Shown here piece by piece: positions 32,519 to 39,858 of a stretch of DNA of 40,053 nucleotides (position 1 is the first letter of the stretch; each line of letters starts with the position of its first letter). The position numbers and the translations under genes are program-made. Below the pieces are notes generated by a model, which saw only the letters and a program-made list of their open reading frames with translations, did not search any database and had not been told where the DNA came from. The stretch is taken from NCBI GenBank assembly GCA_947259985.1, contig CAMYOJ010000055.1, positions 1 through 40,053 of the forward strand, in the 5' to 3' direction. The stretch is from an uncultured Woeseiaceae bacterium. Lineage in GTDB: Bacteria > Pseudomonadota > Gammaproteobacteria > Steroidobacterales > Woeseiaceae.

Positions 32519-33133
32519 ATGGCGGTCTATTTCGAAGACAAAAAGCTTGTAAAACAATTGCTTGCGGGTAATGAGCGGGCTTTTGACCGGTTTTTCGACG
32601 AGAACTTCGCGCGGCTCTATCGCTTTGCCCTGACACGTCTGTCCGACGATCCGGACGCCGCACGCGAGGTGGCACAACTTACATTGACCAAGGCGCTCAG
32701 GAAGCTCAAGAGCTACCGTGCAGAGTCGGCGTTATTCACGTGGCTGTGCGCGATCTGCCGCAACGAGACGAGCGACTGGCTTTCCAGGCAGGGCCGCTAT
32801 CGTGAACACATCGTGTTGACCGAGGATCTACCCGAGGTCCAGGCGGCCGTGGACTCGTACCTGCCGCCCGAGCAAATGAGTCCCGAGCGTCATTATCGAC
32901 GTGTGGAAATGTTGCGCCTGATCCAGGTAGCGCTGGACAGGCTGCCGGCGAAATACGGCGACGTGCTCGAGTGGAAGTACATCGAAGGGCATTCGACCAG
33001 GGAGATTTCCGCGCGGCTGGATATTGGCGCGGAGGCAACGCAGTCGTTACTGGCGAGAGCCAGGCGAGCGTTTGCCGACGTTTATTCGTCAATGTCCGTC
33101 GGACTGGAACAGAGCGAAATGGTGAAATCATGA
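32519..33133 (+). CDS. ECF-type sigma factor of a FecI-FecR-like system
   Basis: The 204-residue protein has ECF sigma region 2 (FDENFARLYRFALTRLSDDP, then REVAQLTLTKALRKLKSYRA and LFTWLCAICRNETSDWL) and region 4 (LDRLPAKYGDVLEWKYIEGH, STREISARLDIGAEATQSLL). ATG 32519 has GGAG upstream at 9-base spacing; ATG 32492 has none but would add nine residues. The stop overlaps the fecR-like start (ATGA). The operon ECF sigma - FecR - TonB-dependent receptor is the classical layout of cell-surface signalling. The long region between the two sigma domains (about 45 residues) is slightly unusual for a FecI-type sigma. Confidence 0.9.
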   Translation: MAVYFEDKKLVKQLLAGNERAFDRFFDENFARLYRFALTRLSDDPDAAREVAQLTLTKALRKLKSYRAESALFTWLCAICRNETSDWLSRQGRYREHIVLTEDLPEVQAAVDSYLPPEQMSPERHYRRVEMLRLIQVALDRLPAKYGDVLEWKYIEGHSTREISARLDIGAEATQSLLARARRAFADVYSSMSVGLEQSEMVKS

Positions 33134-34140
33134 CTACCTTTAGCGAGGGCACGGACGTCCGATCTGACGACGCGCTCGAAGAACTACTGAAGAAAGCCTC
33201 GCCGCGGCCTGTGCCGTCGCAGCAGGACGCGGCCGCTGTGCGCAGCGCCGTGAAAGCCGAGTGGCGCAGCGTGACCGGCAAGCGGCGTGTTCGCAGGAAT
33301 GTCTTTCAATACGCGCTGGCGGCTACGGTGCTGCTCGGTGTGTTCGCCTTGTTCAGTATGTTTCGTGTGCCCGATATCGAAGCTGTCGAAGTCGCTTCGA
33401 TCGAAAAGAGCTTCGGCGCGATCTACATGCTTGGCGAGGAGGCCGAGCTTCGTGAGACAGGGGAGCTTTCGAGTGTTCTTTCCGGGCAGACGATCGTCAC
33501 AGGCGACGACGCAGGGCTGGCACTCGCCTGGGGCAAGGGCGGCTCGTTGCGGGTCGACGAGAACTCCAGAGTCGCGTTTACGGGCGACAGCGGAATCTTC
33601 CTCGAGTCCGGCCGGGTCTACTTCGACTCCCAGTCTTCGTCGATGGTTGCAGGAATCACGTCGGGCGGCAGTCCCGAATTCACGGTGGCGACCGAGCATG
33701 GTGCGGTCATGCACACAGGTACGCAGTTCATGACACGTGCCGGTTCGGAGGAACTCGTCGTAAGCGTCAGGGAAGGACAGGTGGCGATCGACGGTTTGTA
33801 CTACGAGCACGCGGCGGCCTCAGGTGAGCAGGTCACTTTTTCCGGACGGCAGCGGCCGACGGTCCTTAGCATCGGCCGCTCGGGCCAGAACTGGGACTGG
33901 GTCGCCCGCACATCGCCGCCGGTCGATATGGATGGCAAGACGATACGCGTGTTTCTCGACTGGGCGTGCCGCGAACTGGGCCTGGAACTCAAGTTCGAAG
34001 GCGGCGCGGAATCGGTGGCCGATCGCGAGTCACTCATAGGCACCGTAGACATTGAGCCCGCCGACGCGCTGCGGATCCGACTGGCAAGCGCCGCGCTGGA
34101 CTACCGCATTGAAGAAGGAGTGCTTTACGTCAGCGACTGA
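33130..34140 (+). CDS. FecR-family anti-sigma / transmembrane signalling protein
   Basis: The 336-residue protein has a cytoplasmic N-terminal ~55 residues (DDALEELLKKASPRPVPSQQ), one membrane helix (FQYALAATVLLGVFALFSMF, about 57-76) and a periplasmic FecR domain. That domain contains LSGQTIVTGDDAGLALAW, GGSLRVDENSRVAF, TEHGAVMHTGTQFM and VREGQVAIDG. The C-terminal ~65 residues (GKTIRVFLDWACRELGLELK, then DIEPADALRIRLASAALDYR) form an STN-like domain, as in the FecR C-terminus. It should hold the sigma factor at the membrane and pass on a signal from the receptor. It is 4 bases before the receptor gene. Confidence 0.9.
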   Translation: MTTFSEGTDVRSDDALEELLKKASPRPVPSQQDAAAVRSAVKAEWRSVTGKRRVRRNVFQYALAATVLLGVFALFSMFRVPDIEAVEVASIEKSFGAIYMLGEEAELRETGELSSVLSGQTIVTGDDAGLALAWGKGGSLRVDENSRVAFTGDSGIFLESGRVYFDSQSSSMVAGITSGGSPEFTVATEHGAVMHTGTQFMTRAGSEELVVSVREGQVAIDGLYYEHAAASGEQVTFSGRQRPTVLSIGRSGQNWDWVARTSPPVDMDGKTIRVFLDWACRELGLELKFEGGAESVADRESLIGTVDIEPADALRIRLASAALDYRIEEGVLYVSD

Positions 34141-34144
34141 TTCC

Positions 34145-36466
34145 ATGGTACGACTACTGCTGTTGATCCTGATCGCCGCATCGGCGGCCGCGATGGCCGA
34201 CGAGGGTCCGGCTGCGCCGTATAAGGGACGTGGTGTCGCCGAGGTAATAGATGAGTTCCGGGCGCAGGGCGAGCCTTTCGCGTATAGCACCAATCTCGTC
34301 AGCAGCGAGCTGCTCGTAGAGGCGGAGCCCGAGCCGGGCGCCCCGATTGAAATCGTCAGGCAAATCCTGCAACCGTACCAACTTGCGGTACGTGAGGACT
34401 CCGGCGTTTACCTGGTGGTGCGGGCCGAGACGGTCCATGCACCAAAAGAGACGGCGTCCGCGACGCCGTCGACACCCGGGAGCCAGGATATCGAGACGGT
34501 GGTCGTGGCAGCGAGCCGCTATGCGATATCGCGAGACCTGTCAGCGTCCCAGTTCTCGATTGACCAGAGGACTATACAGAGCATGCCGGACGTCGGGGAA
34601 GACCCGATACGCGTTACTCAGCGGCTGCCGGGTGCGGCGGCCAGCGGCGCATCGGCCGCCGCGCATTTCCGCGGCGGCGAAGAGAACGAAGTCGGCATCA
34701 TGCTCAACGGCCAGTGGTTGTTCGATCCGTTTCATATCCGCGATTACCAGAACATCTTCAGCACGATCGATGCGCGCGCGATCGAGGGTGTGGAGGTCTA
34801 CACGGGCGGATTTCCCGTTCGCTACGGCGACCGCATGAGCGGGCTCGTGCTCATGGATTCGCTGCAGCCCGAGAAGGCCAGGCATACGGAGATCGGAATC
34901 AGCGTGTTCAACACCTCCCTGCTGACGGCCGGCAGTGACAACGACAGCAACTGGCTGTTCTCGGCCAGGCGCGGCAACCTGGACCTCGTGATCGACCCTG
35001 AATACGGACAGCCGTCATACTTCGATGTATTCGGCGAATACACCTTCGACATTTCACCCAACGCACGCCTCTCGGTGAACGCGCTTTATGCCGATGACGA
35101 AGTCGAGATCGTGACGGAGTCGGACCCTGCCGAGCTCGAACGGGTTGTCAGCGATACGCGCAACGCACAGCTGTGGCTGCGGCTCGACAGCAGCTGGTCA
35201 TCGACGCTGACGAGTAGCACTGTGCTCTCGATGATCGATTACAAGAACCGCCGCGACGGCACCGTGAACGACCCGGAGAAATTGGTTGCGCGTGTTGCCG
35301 ATGACCGTGATGTCAGTCAGTACGGCATTCGGCAGGACTGGGCCTGGACCCCGTCGGAACGACACCGCATGCAGTGGGGTCTGCAACTCGCTTACAGCGA
35401 AGCGGACTACGTCTACGATGGCGCGGCCCAGTACTTCGGACTGCAGGAAATTTACCTTGGCCAGCCCGATGAGGTGATCCGGACGTTGACGGCGGACCCG
35501 GACGGTGGCAGCTACGCGCTTTATGTATCCGACCGCTGGCGCGTAGGCGAGCGCGCGATGATGGAGTGGGGTCTGCGGTGGGACGACCAGACTTACACCG
35601 ACGCGAGCTCGGACTCCCAGCTCAGCCCTCGATTCAACATGCTCTGGCAGCTACGGGGCCATACCGAGCTGCGCTTCAGTGTTGGGCGCTATTACCAATC
35701 GCAATCTGTGCAGTCACTTCAGATCGAGGATGGCATTACAAATTTCTGGCCCGCGCAGCGTGCTGACCAGCTGATCGTCGGGATGCGACATCTCACGGTC
35801 AATGACACGTCGATCCGGGTCGAAGCCTTTCTAAAGGAGATTCGCGAGCTCAGGCCACGCTTTGAAAACCTGTACGACCCGCTGGGCATCATTCCCGAGC
35901 TGCAGGCGGATCGTGTACGGCTTGATCCATCGAAAGGGCGGGCGCGGGGCGTCGAACTCTCCGCCGATCGCAGCGTCGGTAGCTGGAACTGGTGGGCCAG
36001 CTACACCTGGTCGAAAGCGACGGACCGGATCGATGGCGATAACGTGCCGCGCAGCTGGGATCAGCGTCATGCGGTCCAGGGTGGATTCGGTTGGCACAAC
36101 GACGAAGGCTGGGATTTCTCGATGGCGGCGAGTGTTCACAGTGGCTGGCCGGCGACCAATCTCGCGCTCGTGCCGGATGGTCTGGACGAGGACGGCGAAC
36201 CGCAGTTCATAGCCGTGCCGGGCCCACGCAATGCCGAGCAATATTCCACCTTCGCGAGCCTTGACCTGCGACTGAGTCGCCGTTTCGACGTGAAGCGTGG
36301 AACGCTGCTTGCATTTGTCGAGGTATCCAACGTTCTCAACCGCGATAACGTCTGCTGCCGCGACTGGGACATCGAGGACGATGAGGCTGGTAACGAGTTC
36401 CTCGAAGACAGTCAGGACTACTGGCTGCCTCTATTGCCGGCGATCGGCATACTCTGGGAGTTCTGA
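34145..36466 (+). CDS. TonB-dependent receptor with N-terminal STN-type signalling domain
   Basis: The 773-residue protein has a signal peptide (MVRLLLLILIAASAAAMA). An STN-like domain follows (VAEVIDEFRAQGEPFAYSTN, then PIEIVRQILQPYQLAVRED). A plug starts near residue 120 (VVVAASRYAISRDLSASQFS) with IQSMPDVGEDPIRVTQRLPG, HFRGGEENEVGIMLNG and EVYTGGFPVRYGDRMSGLV. A 22-strand-type barrel ends with the C-terminal aromatic GILWEF. An STN domain on a receptor is the mark of transducers that signal to FecR. The substrate is unknown; no siderophore, heme or carbohydrate genes adjoin it. The C-terminal region has an odd CC pair (NVCCRDWDIEDDE). Confidence 0.92.
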   Translation: MVRLLLLILIAASAAAMADEGPAAPYKGRGVAEVIDEFRAQGEPFAYSTNLVSSELLVEAEPEPGAPIEIVRQILQPYQLAVREDSGVYLVVRAETVHAPKETASATPSTPGSQDIETVVVAASRYAISRDLSASQFSIDQRTIQSMPDVGEDPIRVTQRLPGAAASGASAAAHFRGGEENEVGIMLNGQWLFDPFHIRDYQNIFSTIDARAIEGVEVYTGGFPVRYGDRMSGLVLMDSLQPEKARHTEIGISVFNTSLLTAGSDNDSNWLFSARRGNLDLVIDPEYGQPSYFDVFGEYTFDISPNARLSVNALYADDEVEIVTESDPAELERVVSDTRNAQLWLRLDSSWSSTLTSSTVLSMIDYKNRRDGTVNDPEKLVARVADDRDVSQYGIRQDWAWTPSERHRMQWGLQLAYSEADYVYDGAAQYFGLQEIYLGQPDEVIRTLTADPDGGSYALYVSDRWRVGERAMMEWGLRWDDQTYTDASSDSQLSPRFNMLWQLRGHTELRFSVGRYYQSQSVQSLQIEDGITNFWPAQRADQLIVGMRHLTVNDTSIRVEAFLKEIRELRPRFENLYDPLGIIPELQADRVRLDPSKGRARGVELSADRSVGSWNWWASYTWSKATDRIDGDNVPRSWDQRHAVQGGFGWHNDEGWDFSMAASVHSGWPATNLALVPDGLDEDGEPQFIAVPGPRNAEQYSTFASLDLRLSRRFDVKRGTLLAFVEVSNVLNRDNVCCRDWDIEDDEAGNEFLEDSQDYWLPLLPAIGILWEF

Positions 36467-36475
36467 ACTCAGAGA
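36449..36475. terminator. possible bidirectional hairpin between convergent genes
   Basis: Around the two stop codons, separated by 2 bases, CTCT...AGAG and GAGTT-CTG-AACTC can form an interrupted stem. There is no T run. It may only be chance symmetry. Confidence 0.2.
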
Positions 36476-36921
36476 AGTACCGGGTTTGCGCGCCAGGATT
36501 CAATGGCATGCTGGTAGACGCGCAAGTGCTTGGCCGCGTTGGCATCATGCTTGTAGATAAAGCCCGCTGCGCGCTTGTGAATTGCCTGCAGTAGCGGATT
36601 CAGATTTCCTGGCTGCTCATTGTTCGTCATCACGAACGGAATCGAGCGTGTGAGCGTCAGCAACAGCCCGGCCTGTCCGTCGGCCGGACTGTGGATATGC
36701 ACAACGTCGACGTGCGGCATGAGCACATACGCCATGACTGCCGAACGAACTGTCGGACCGACTGTCACGTCTTCGATCAGGTCCAGGCGCTTGGCGAGCG
36801 GGACGTTCCTGACAAGAACGTATTGCGTGGCACCATACTCCTGCAGCGCTTCGATCAGCTTGACGAAATTATCGCCGGCCCCGTTGAAAGACTTCGCGAG
36901 ATTGATATGCCCAATGCGCAT
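36469..36921 (-). CDS. glycosyltransferase family 4-like protein, N-terminal domain only
   Basis: The 150-residue protein looks like the N-terminal Rossmann domain of a GT-B glycosyltransferase: MRIGHINLAKSFNGAGDNFV, then VDVVHIHSPADGQAGLLLTL and IPFVMTNNEQPGN. The C-terminal domain that binds the sugar nucleotide is absent. The ORF ends with a proper stop and nothing resembling the missing half follows. ATG 36921 has GAGGA upstream; ATG 36942 (seven residues earlier) also does and is possible. It lies one base after the HEAT-like gene. It may be a truncated relic or an acceptor-binding partner; it is unlikely to be an active enzyme alone. Confidence 0.72.
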   Translation of the reverse strand: MRIGHINLAKSFNGAGDNFVKLIEALQEYGATQYVLVRNVPLAKRLDLIEDVTVGPTVRSAVMAYVLMPHVDVVHIHSPADGQAGLLLTLTRSIPFVMTNNEQPGNLNPLLQAIHKRAAGFIYKHDANAAKHLRVYQHAIESWRANPVLL

Positions 36922-36922
36922 G

Positions 36923-37438
36923 TCAGTCGTCCTCGTCTTCATCGGTGAGGTCCTCTTCAAGCAGGTCTTCGACCGCCTCGCGTACGCGTGGCGACGGATC
37001 ATGTCGCGCCACCGCGAGCATGGAATCGATGTCTGCCCGTGGGTGATCGAAGACCAGGTGCACTGCCTCCTCGCGCACGGCCGGGTATGGATCCGAAAGC
37101 AGCACGAGCGCGGCGTTTAGCGCCTCGTCACCGGGTACGCCGGCCAACAGCGTGAGGCCGCGAACCCTGGAGCGAGCATCCGCGCTGCGTGTTTTCTGCA
37201 GAGCATTAGCCAGGGCGTTGCGCGGCGTGGGGAATGAAATCGAACACTGAACACCCTCATCGGATGAGAATACGAACAGCCGCGCTTCGTCCTGGTATTC
37301 GACGAGCACGTAGCTCGTGTCGCCCATTTCCTGGCGAATACGGTCCCGCAATGCTTCGTCGGCAATGCATGGCGAAGCAAAAAGCAGCGCGAGACCCGCG
37401 AGGGTCCCACGCCGCAACATGGCAGACCATCTATTCAT
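36923..37438 (-). CDS. exported HEAT-repeat-like protein
   Basis: The 171-residue protein has a signal peptide (LRRGTLAGLALLFASPCIA). Its first part has predicted beta structure (YVLVEYQDEARLFVFSSDEG). The second half has HEAT-type repeats: GDEALNAALVLLSDPYPAVR, EEAVHLVFDHPRADIDSML, and ARHDPSPRVREAVEDLLEED. The C-terminus is very acidic (DLTDEDEDD). HEAT repeats usually bind other proteins. ATG 37438 overlaps the upstream gene by 8 bases; ATG 37420 is an alternative. No enzyme activity is suggested. Confidence 0.75.
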   Translation of the reverse strand: MNRWSAMLRRGTLAGLALLFASPCIADEALRDRIRQEMGDTSYVLVEYQDEARLFVFSSDEGVQCSISFPTPRNALANALQKTRSADARSRVRGLTLLAGVPGDEALNAALVLLSDPYPAVREEAVHLVFDHPRADIDSMLAVARHDPSPRVREAVEDLLEEDLTDEDEDD

Positions 37439-38240
37439 CTTCTTCCAGCAGGAAGCAGCTTTCGGTGGCCGTCTGGTTCCAGCTTTCCTCGCGGGCGAGC
37501 ACCTCGTACTTGAAGGTGTCGGTCTGCTCGAGGAATTCCTCCGGAACCGTCATCTCAGTGACGCCAGGGGGGAGTCTGACGCTGAGAACACTGACGAACT
37601 CTTCACCATCCAGTTCGAGTTCTGCCTCTACAACGACTTCATAGTTGACGATCGTGATGTCGTCCGAGTTCTGCGGATCGCCAAGCCAGGGATGGGTCAT
37701 CGTCACCGGGTCCCAGGCGATAACAACGTCACCGCTAACCGTCGGGGCGTCGTAGCCCGGCAATTCGTCGTCGCACTGCATCGCTGCTTCTTCGCCATTC
37801 ACGGTTGGATCCGGGGGCGCAGGCATCGCGTGGGTGATCTCGGTCTCGCTTTCGATTTCCTCACCTTCCAGGGTGACGCCCTCAATCTCATACGTGCCCT
37901 CGGGGAAGCGCGCGAAGAATTCTTCGGGTGTCAGCTCGGTGAAGGGCGGCTCGGCACTTTCGAAGAAGAACTCCGTCAATCCCTGCCGGCGCAAGCGGCT
38001 GCGCGTTTTTACCTTGAGGATCGTGCGCTCATTCTGGTCTTCAATCGTGAGCCTTTTCCAGGGTTCACCATCGATTAGCGCGTGAATGCCAAGATCGCCG
38101 TCCGTGTTATTGAGCTCGAAAAAAACGAATGCATCGTCGAATTCGAGTTCGTCTTCATCATGGTCTTCGGCGACAACGGCGAAGGGCAGGGCGAGCGCTG
38201 CCGCGACGCTGGCGCTCAATATCGATTTTCTGATTTTCAT
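37431..38240 (-). CDS. secreted acidic protein of unknown function
   Basis: The 269-residue protein has a clear signal peptide (IRKSILSASVAAALALPFAV, then VAE). A strong AGGAGAG ribosome site precedes the ATG at 38240. The mature protein is very acidic (DHDEDELEFDDAF at the start, LLEEDE at the end). A region around residues 165-250 (VVIAWDPVTMTHPWLG, ITIVNYEVVVEAEL) has the look of a fibronectin type III-like beta sandwich. Two Cys are present. It is the first gene of a three-gene minus-strand unit. I do not recognise its family; the low pI fits marine or halotolerant secreted proteins. Confidence 0.75.
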   Translation of the reverse strand: MKIRKSILSASVAAALALPFAVVAEDHDEDELEFDDAFVFFELNNTDGDLGIHALIDGEPWKRLTIEDQNERTILKVKTRSRLRRQGLTEFFFESAEPPFTELTPEEFFARFPEGTYEIEGVTLEGEEIESETEITHAMPAPPDPTVNGEEAAMQCDDELPGYDAPTVSGDVVIAWDPVTMTHPWLGDPQNSDDITIVNYEVVVEAELELDGEEFVSVLSVRLPPGVTEMTVPEEFLEQTDTFKYEVLAREESWNQTATESCFLLEEDE

Positions 38241-38487
38241 TTTCTTCTCTCCTGACTGCCGGGGATTTCGGGTACCTCATAAGACGGTTCCTGGTCAGGA
38301 AATCGGTCGCCTGGTGTTGCGTTCACAAGTTGAAACCGCAGCCGGAAGCGAGCATTGGCAGAGAGAGTGAACGAGCGGCTGGAATACGTCGCACAGCAGC
38401 TGCTCGAAAAATCTGAGGTAAAATGTCGGCTGATGACCCATTGCGGTCGCTCGAATCATTCAATGTTTACGTCAAGAAGAACTTCCT
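38241..38487. other. intergenic region with possible gene remnant and composition change
   Basis: This 247-bp gap holds the promoter of the minus-strand unit. On the + strand from GTG 38367 the sequence reads MNERLEYVAQQLLEKSEV, which looks like real coding sequence of a lost gene. It meets a short interspersed repeat at 38422-38449, after which the sequence becomes AT-richer. The interpretation as a remnant is uncertain. Confidence 0.35.
38422..38449 (+). repeat. short interspersed repeat, copy upstream of the dehydrogenase
   Basis: The 28-base sequence AATGTCGGCTGATGACCCAT then TGCGGTCG matches 23 of 28 bases at 39319-39346, and more loosely 39272-39300. The copies flank the dehydrogenase gene in the same orientation. 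Confidence 0.6.
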
Positions 38488-39276
38488 ATGAAGAAACTAT
38501 GTGCATTTCTATTCTTGGCAGTCGCTGCTGTACCGGGTGCCAACTTGTCGATGGCGTCTGAAACGGACAATTCAGCGCGGGCCGTGCTTATTACAGGCGC
38601 TAACCGGGGTCTGGGTCTCGAATTCGCAAGACAGTATAAAGCGGCGGGCTGGCAGGTCATTGGCACTGCGCGCAAACCCGATGCTGCGACCGAGTTACAG
38701 GAACTCGGTGTCAAGGTGGTTCAGCTTGATGTTACTGATGCTGAAAGCGTTGCCAGTATGGCCACGGAGCTAGACGGGCAGCCGATAGATCTGTTGATTA
38801 ATAATGCTGGTGTTCTGCCTATGCAAGACACGCTTCCAGAGGCCGACATTGGAACAGTCGCATGGACACTGGATGTCAACACTTTAGGTCCGATGCGAGT
38901 GTCACAAGCATTGCTGCCCAACTTGTCAGCGGGTGAGGGTAAGATGATAGTCAGTATCTCAAGTGGCTTGGGCAGCCTCGAACGCAATAGTGGCGGTCGT
39001 TTTTACGGCTATCGGGAAAGCAAGGCAGCACTGAACATGTTCACACGATCGCTCGCCTCAGAATTGCGTAACGACGGTTTCATAGTGATCGTGATGGATC
39101 CGGGTTGGGTTCAGACTGACATGGGTGGACCCAGTGCCCCCCTGACTCCTGAGCAGTCTATTAGAGGCGTACGTGCGGTGATCGACGGTCTTGCGGCGGA
39201 AGATACGCGGCGGAAGATACGGGTACTTTCAAGAAGCACAATGGTGAGAGCGTGGCCTGGTAGTGAATCTGGATGA
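38488..39276 (+). CDS. exported short-chain dehydrogenase/reductase with frameshifted C-terminus
   Basis: The protein has a Sec-type N-terminus (KKLCAFLFLAVAAVPGANLS) before an SDR domain. The NAD(P) motif is ITGANRGLG, followed by LDVTD, LLINNAG, the catalytic Ser in VSISSGLGS and YGYRESKAAL with the Tyr-Lys pair. It resembles the C-factor/sniffer-like branch. The last ~24 residues (after LAAEDT) are out of frame because of a 14-bp tandem duplication at 39193-39220. Without it the end would read TGTFKKHNGESVAW and stop at 39261-39263, the normal end for the family. Codons are AT-richer than in the rest of the window. An exported SDR is unusual, as the cofactor is cytoplasmic. Confidence 0.85.
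   Translation: MKKLCAFLFLAVAAVPGANLSMASETDNSARAVLITGANRGLGLEFARQYKAAGWQVIGTARKPDAATELQELGVKVVQLDVTDAESVASMATELDGQPIDLLINNAGVLPMQDTLPEADIGTVAWTLDVNTLGPMRVSQALLPNLSAGEGKMIVSISSGLGSLERNSGGRFYGYRESKAALNMFTRSLASELRNDGFIVIVMDPGWVQTDMGGPSAPLTPEQSIRGVRAVIDGLAAEDTRRKIRVLSRSTMVRAWPGSESG
39193..39220 (+). repeat. 14-bp exact tandem duplication inside the dehydrogenase gene
   Basis: GCGGCGGAAGATAC occurs twice without a gap (39193-39206 and 39207-39220). Fourteen is not a multiple of three, so it shifts the reading frame and replaces the C-terminus. Removing one copy restores a family-like ending. Confidence 0.95.
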
Positions 39277-39346
39277 CCGCTTCTGGCCGAGCGCAGTCGG
39301 TCGCGTGGTCTAAGATAGAATGACGGCTACTGACCCGTTGCGGCCG
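39272..39346 (+). repeat. two short interspersed repeats downstream of the dehydrogenase
   Basis: GATGACCGCTTCTGGCCGAG begins the copy at 39272-39300, and AATGACGGCTACTGACCCGT begins the copy at 39319-39346. Both align with the copy at 38422-38449, which shares ATGnCnGCTnnTGnCCC. They lie in the 174-bp gap before the tspO-like gene; the rest of that gap shows nothing else. Confidence 0.55.
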
Positions 39347-39450
39347 GTCGCCGACGTAAGGTCGATACAAGCATTGCCTCTGCGTTATCTGCCAATTTGC
39401 GATGCATGCTTGATTCGGCGTAACCCTAATTCCGGAGTTGGGAGCCAATA

Positions 39451-39846
39451 ATGTCTTGGATGGAGTGGTATGACAGTCTTGTGAAACCGTCGTGGACCCC
39501 GGAGCCAGCAACAATCGGCACAATCTGGCAGATCCTTTACCCAATTATTATTGCTTCGTTCGCTTTCGTGTTGATCCAGGCGTTTCGCAAGAAAGTGCCA
39601 TGGACTGCGGCATGGCCATTCGTAATTAACCTCGCTGCTAACGTTGCATTTACTCCGATTCAGTTTGGTCTTAGGAGCCTCGCTCTCGCGGCCGCGGACA
39701 TTCTCTTGGTTTGGGTAACGATCATCTGGATGATTATTGCCATTTGGAAGTACTACAAGTGGGTGGCATTTGCACAGGTTCCTTATCTGATTTGGGTATC
39801 GATCGCCACTGTGCTTCAACTCAGCATTAGCTGGAATAACCGGTAA
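39451..39846 (+). CDS. tspO: TspO/MBR family tryptophan-rich protein, lacking the first helix
   Basis: The 131-residue protein matches the TspO family from its second element on: MEWYDSLVKPSWTPEPATIG, WQILYPIIIASFAFVLIQAF, FVINLAANVAFTPIQFGL, LAAADILLVWVTIIWMIIAI and VPYLIWVSIATVLQLSISWN. TspO proteins normally have five membrane helices and ~155 residues. Here the helix before WY..L.KPSWTP is missing, and the ORF starts directly at that motif with a good GGGAG site before ATG 39451. Such short forms exist in databases as far as I recall. TspO binds porphyrins and affects tetrapyrrole and stress metabolism. It converges with the dikinase gene. Like the dehydrogenase it is AT-richer than its neighbours. 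Confidence 0.85.
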   Translation: MSWMEWYDSLVKPSWTPEPATIGTIWQILYPIIIASFAFVLIQAFRKKVPWTAAWPFVINLAANVAFTPIQFGLRSLALAAADILLVWVTIIWMIIAIWKYYKWVAFAQVPYLIWVSIATVLQLSISWNNR

Positions 39847-39858
39847 CTTCGTCTTGAC

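Noticed and set aside
39264-39450. Integron attC sites around the dehydrogenase and tspO-like genes
   Set aside because: The short repeats lack paired RYYYAAC/GTTRRRY core sites, and no integrase is in view.
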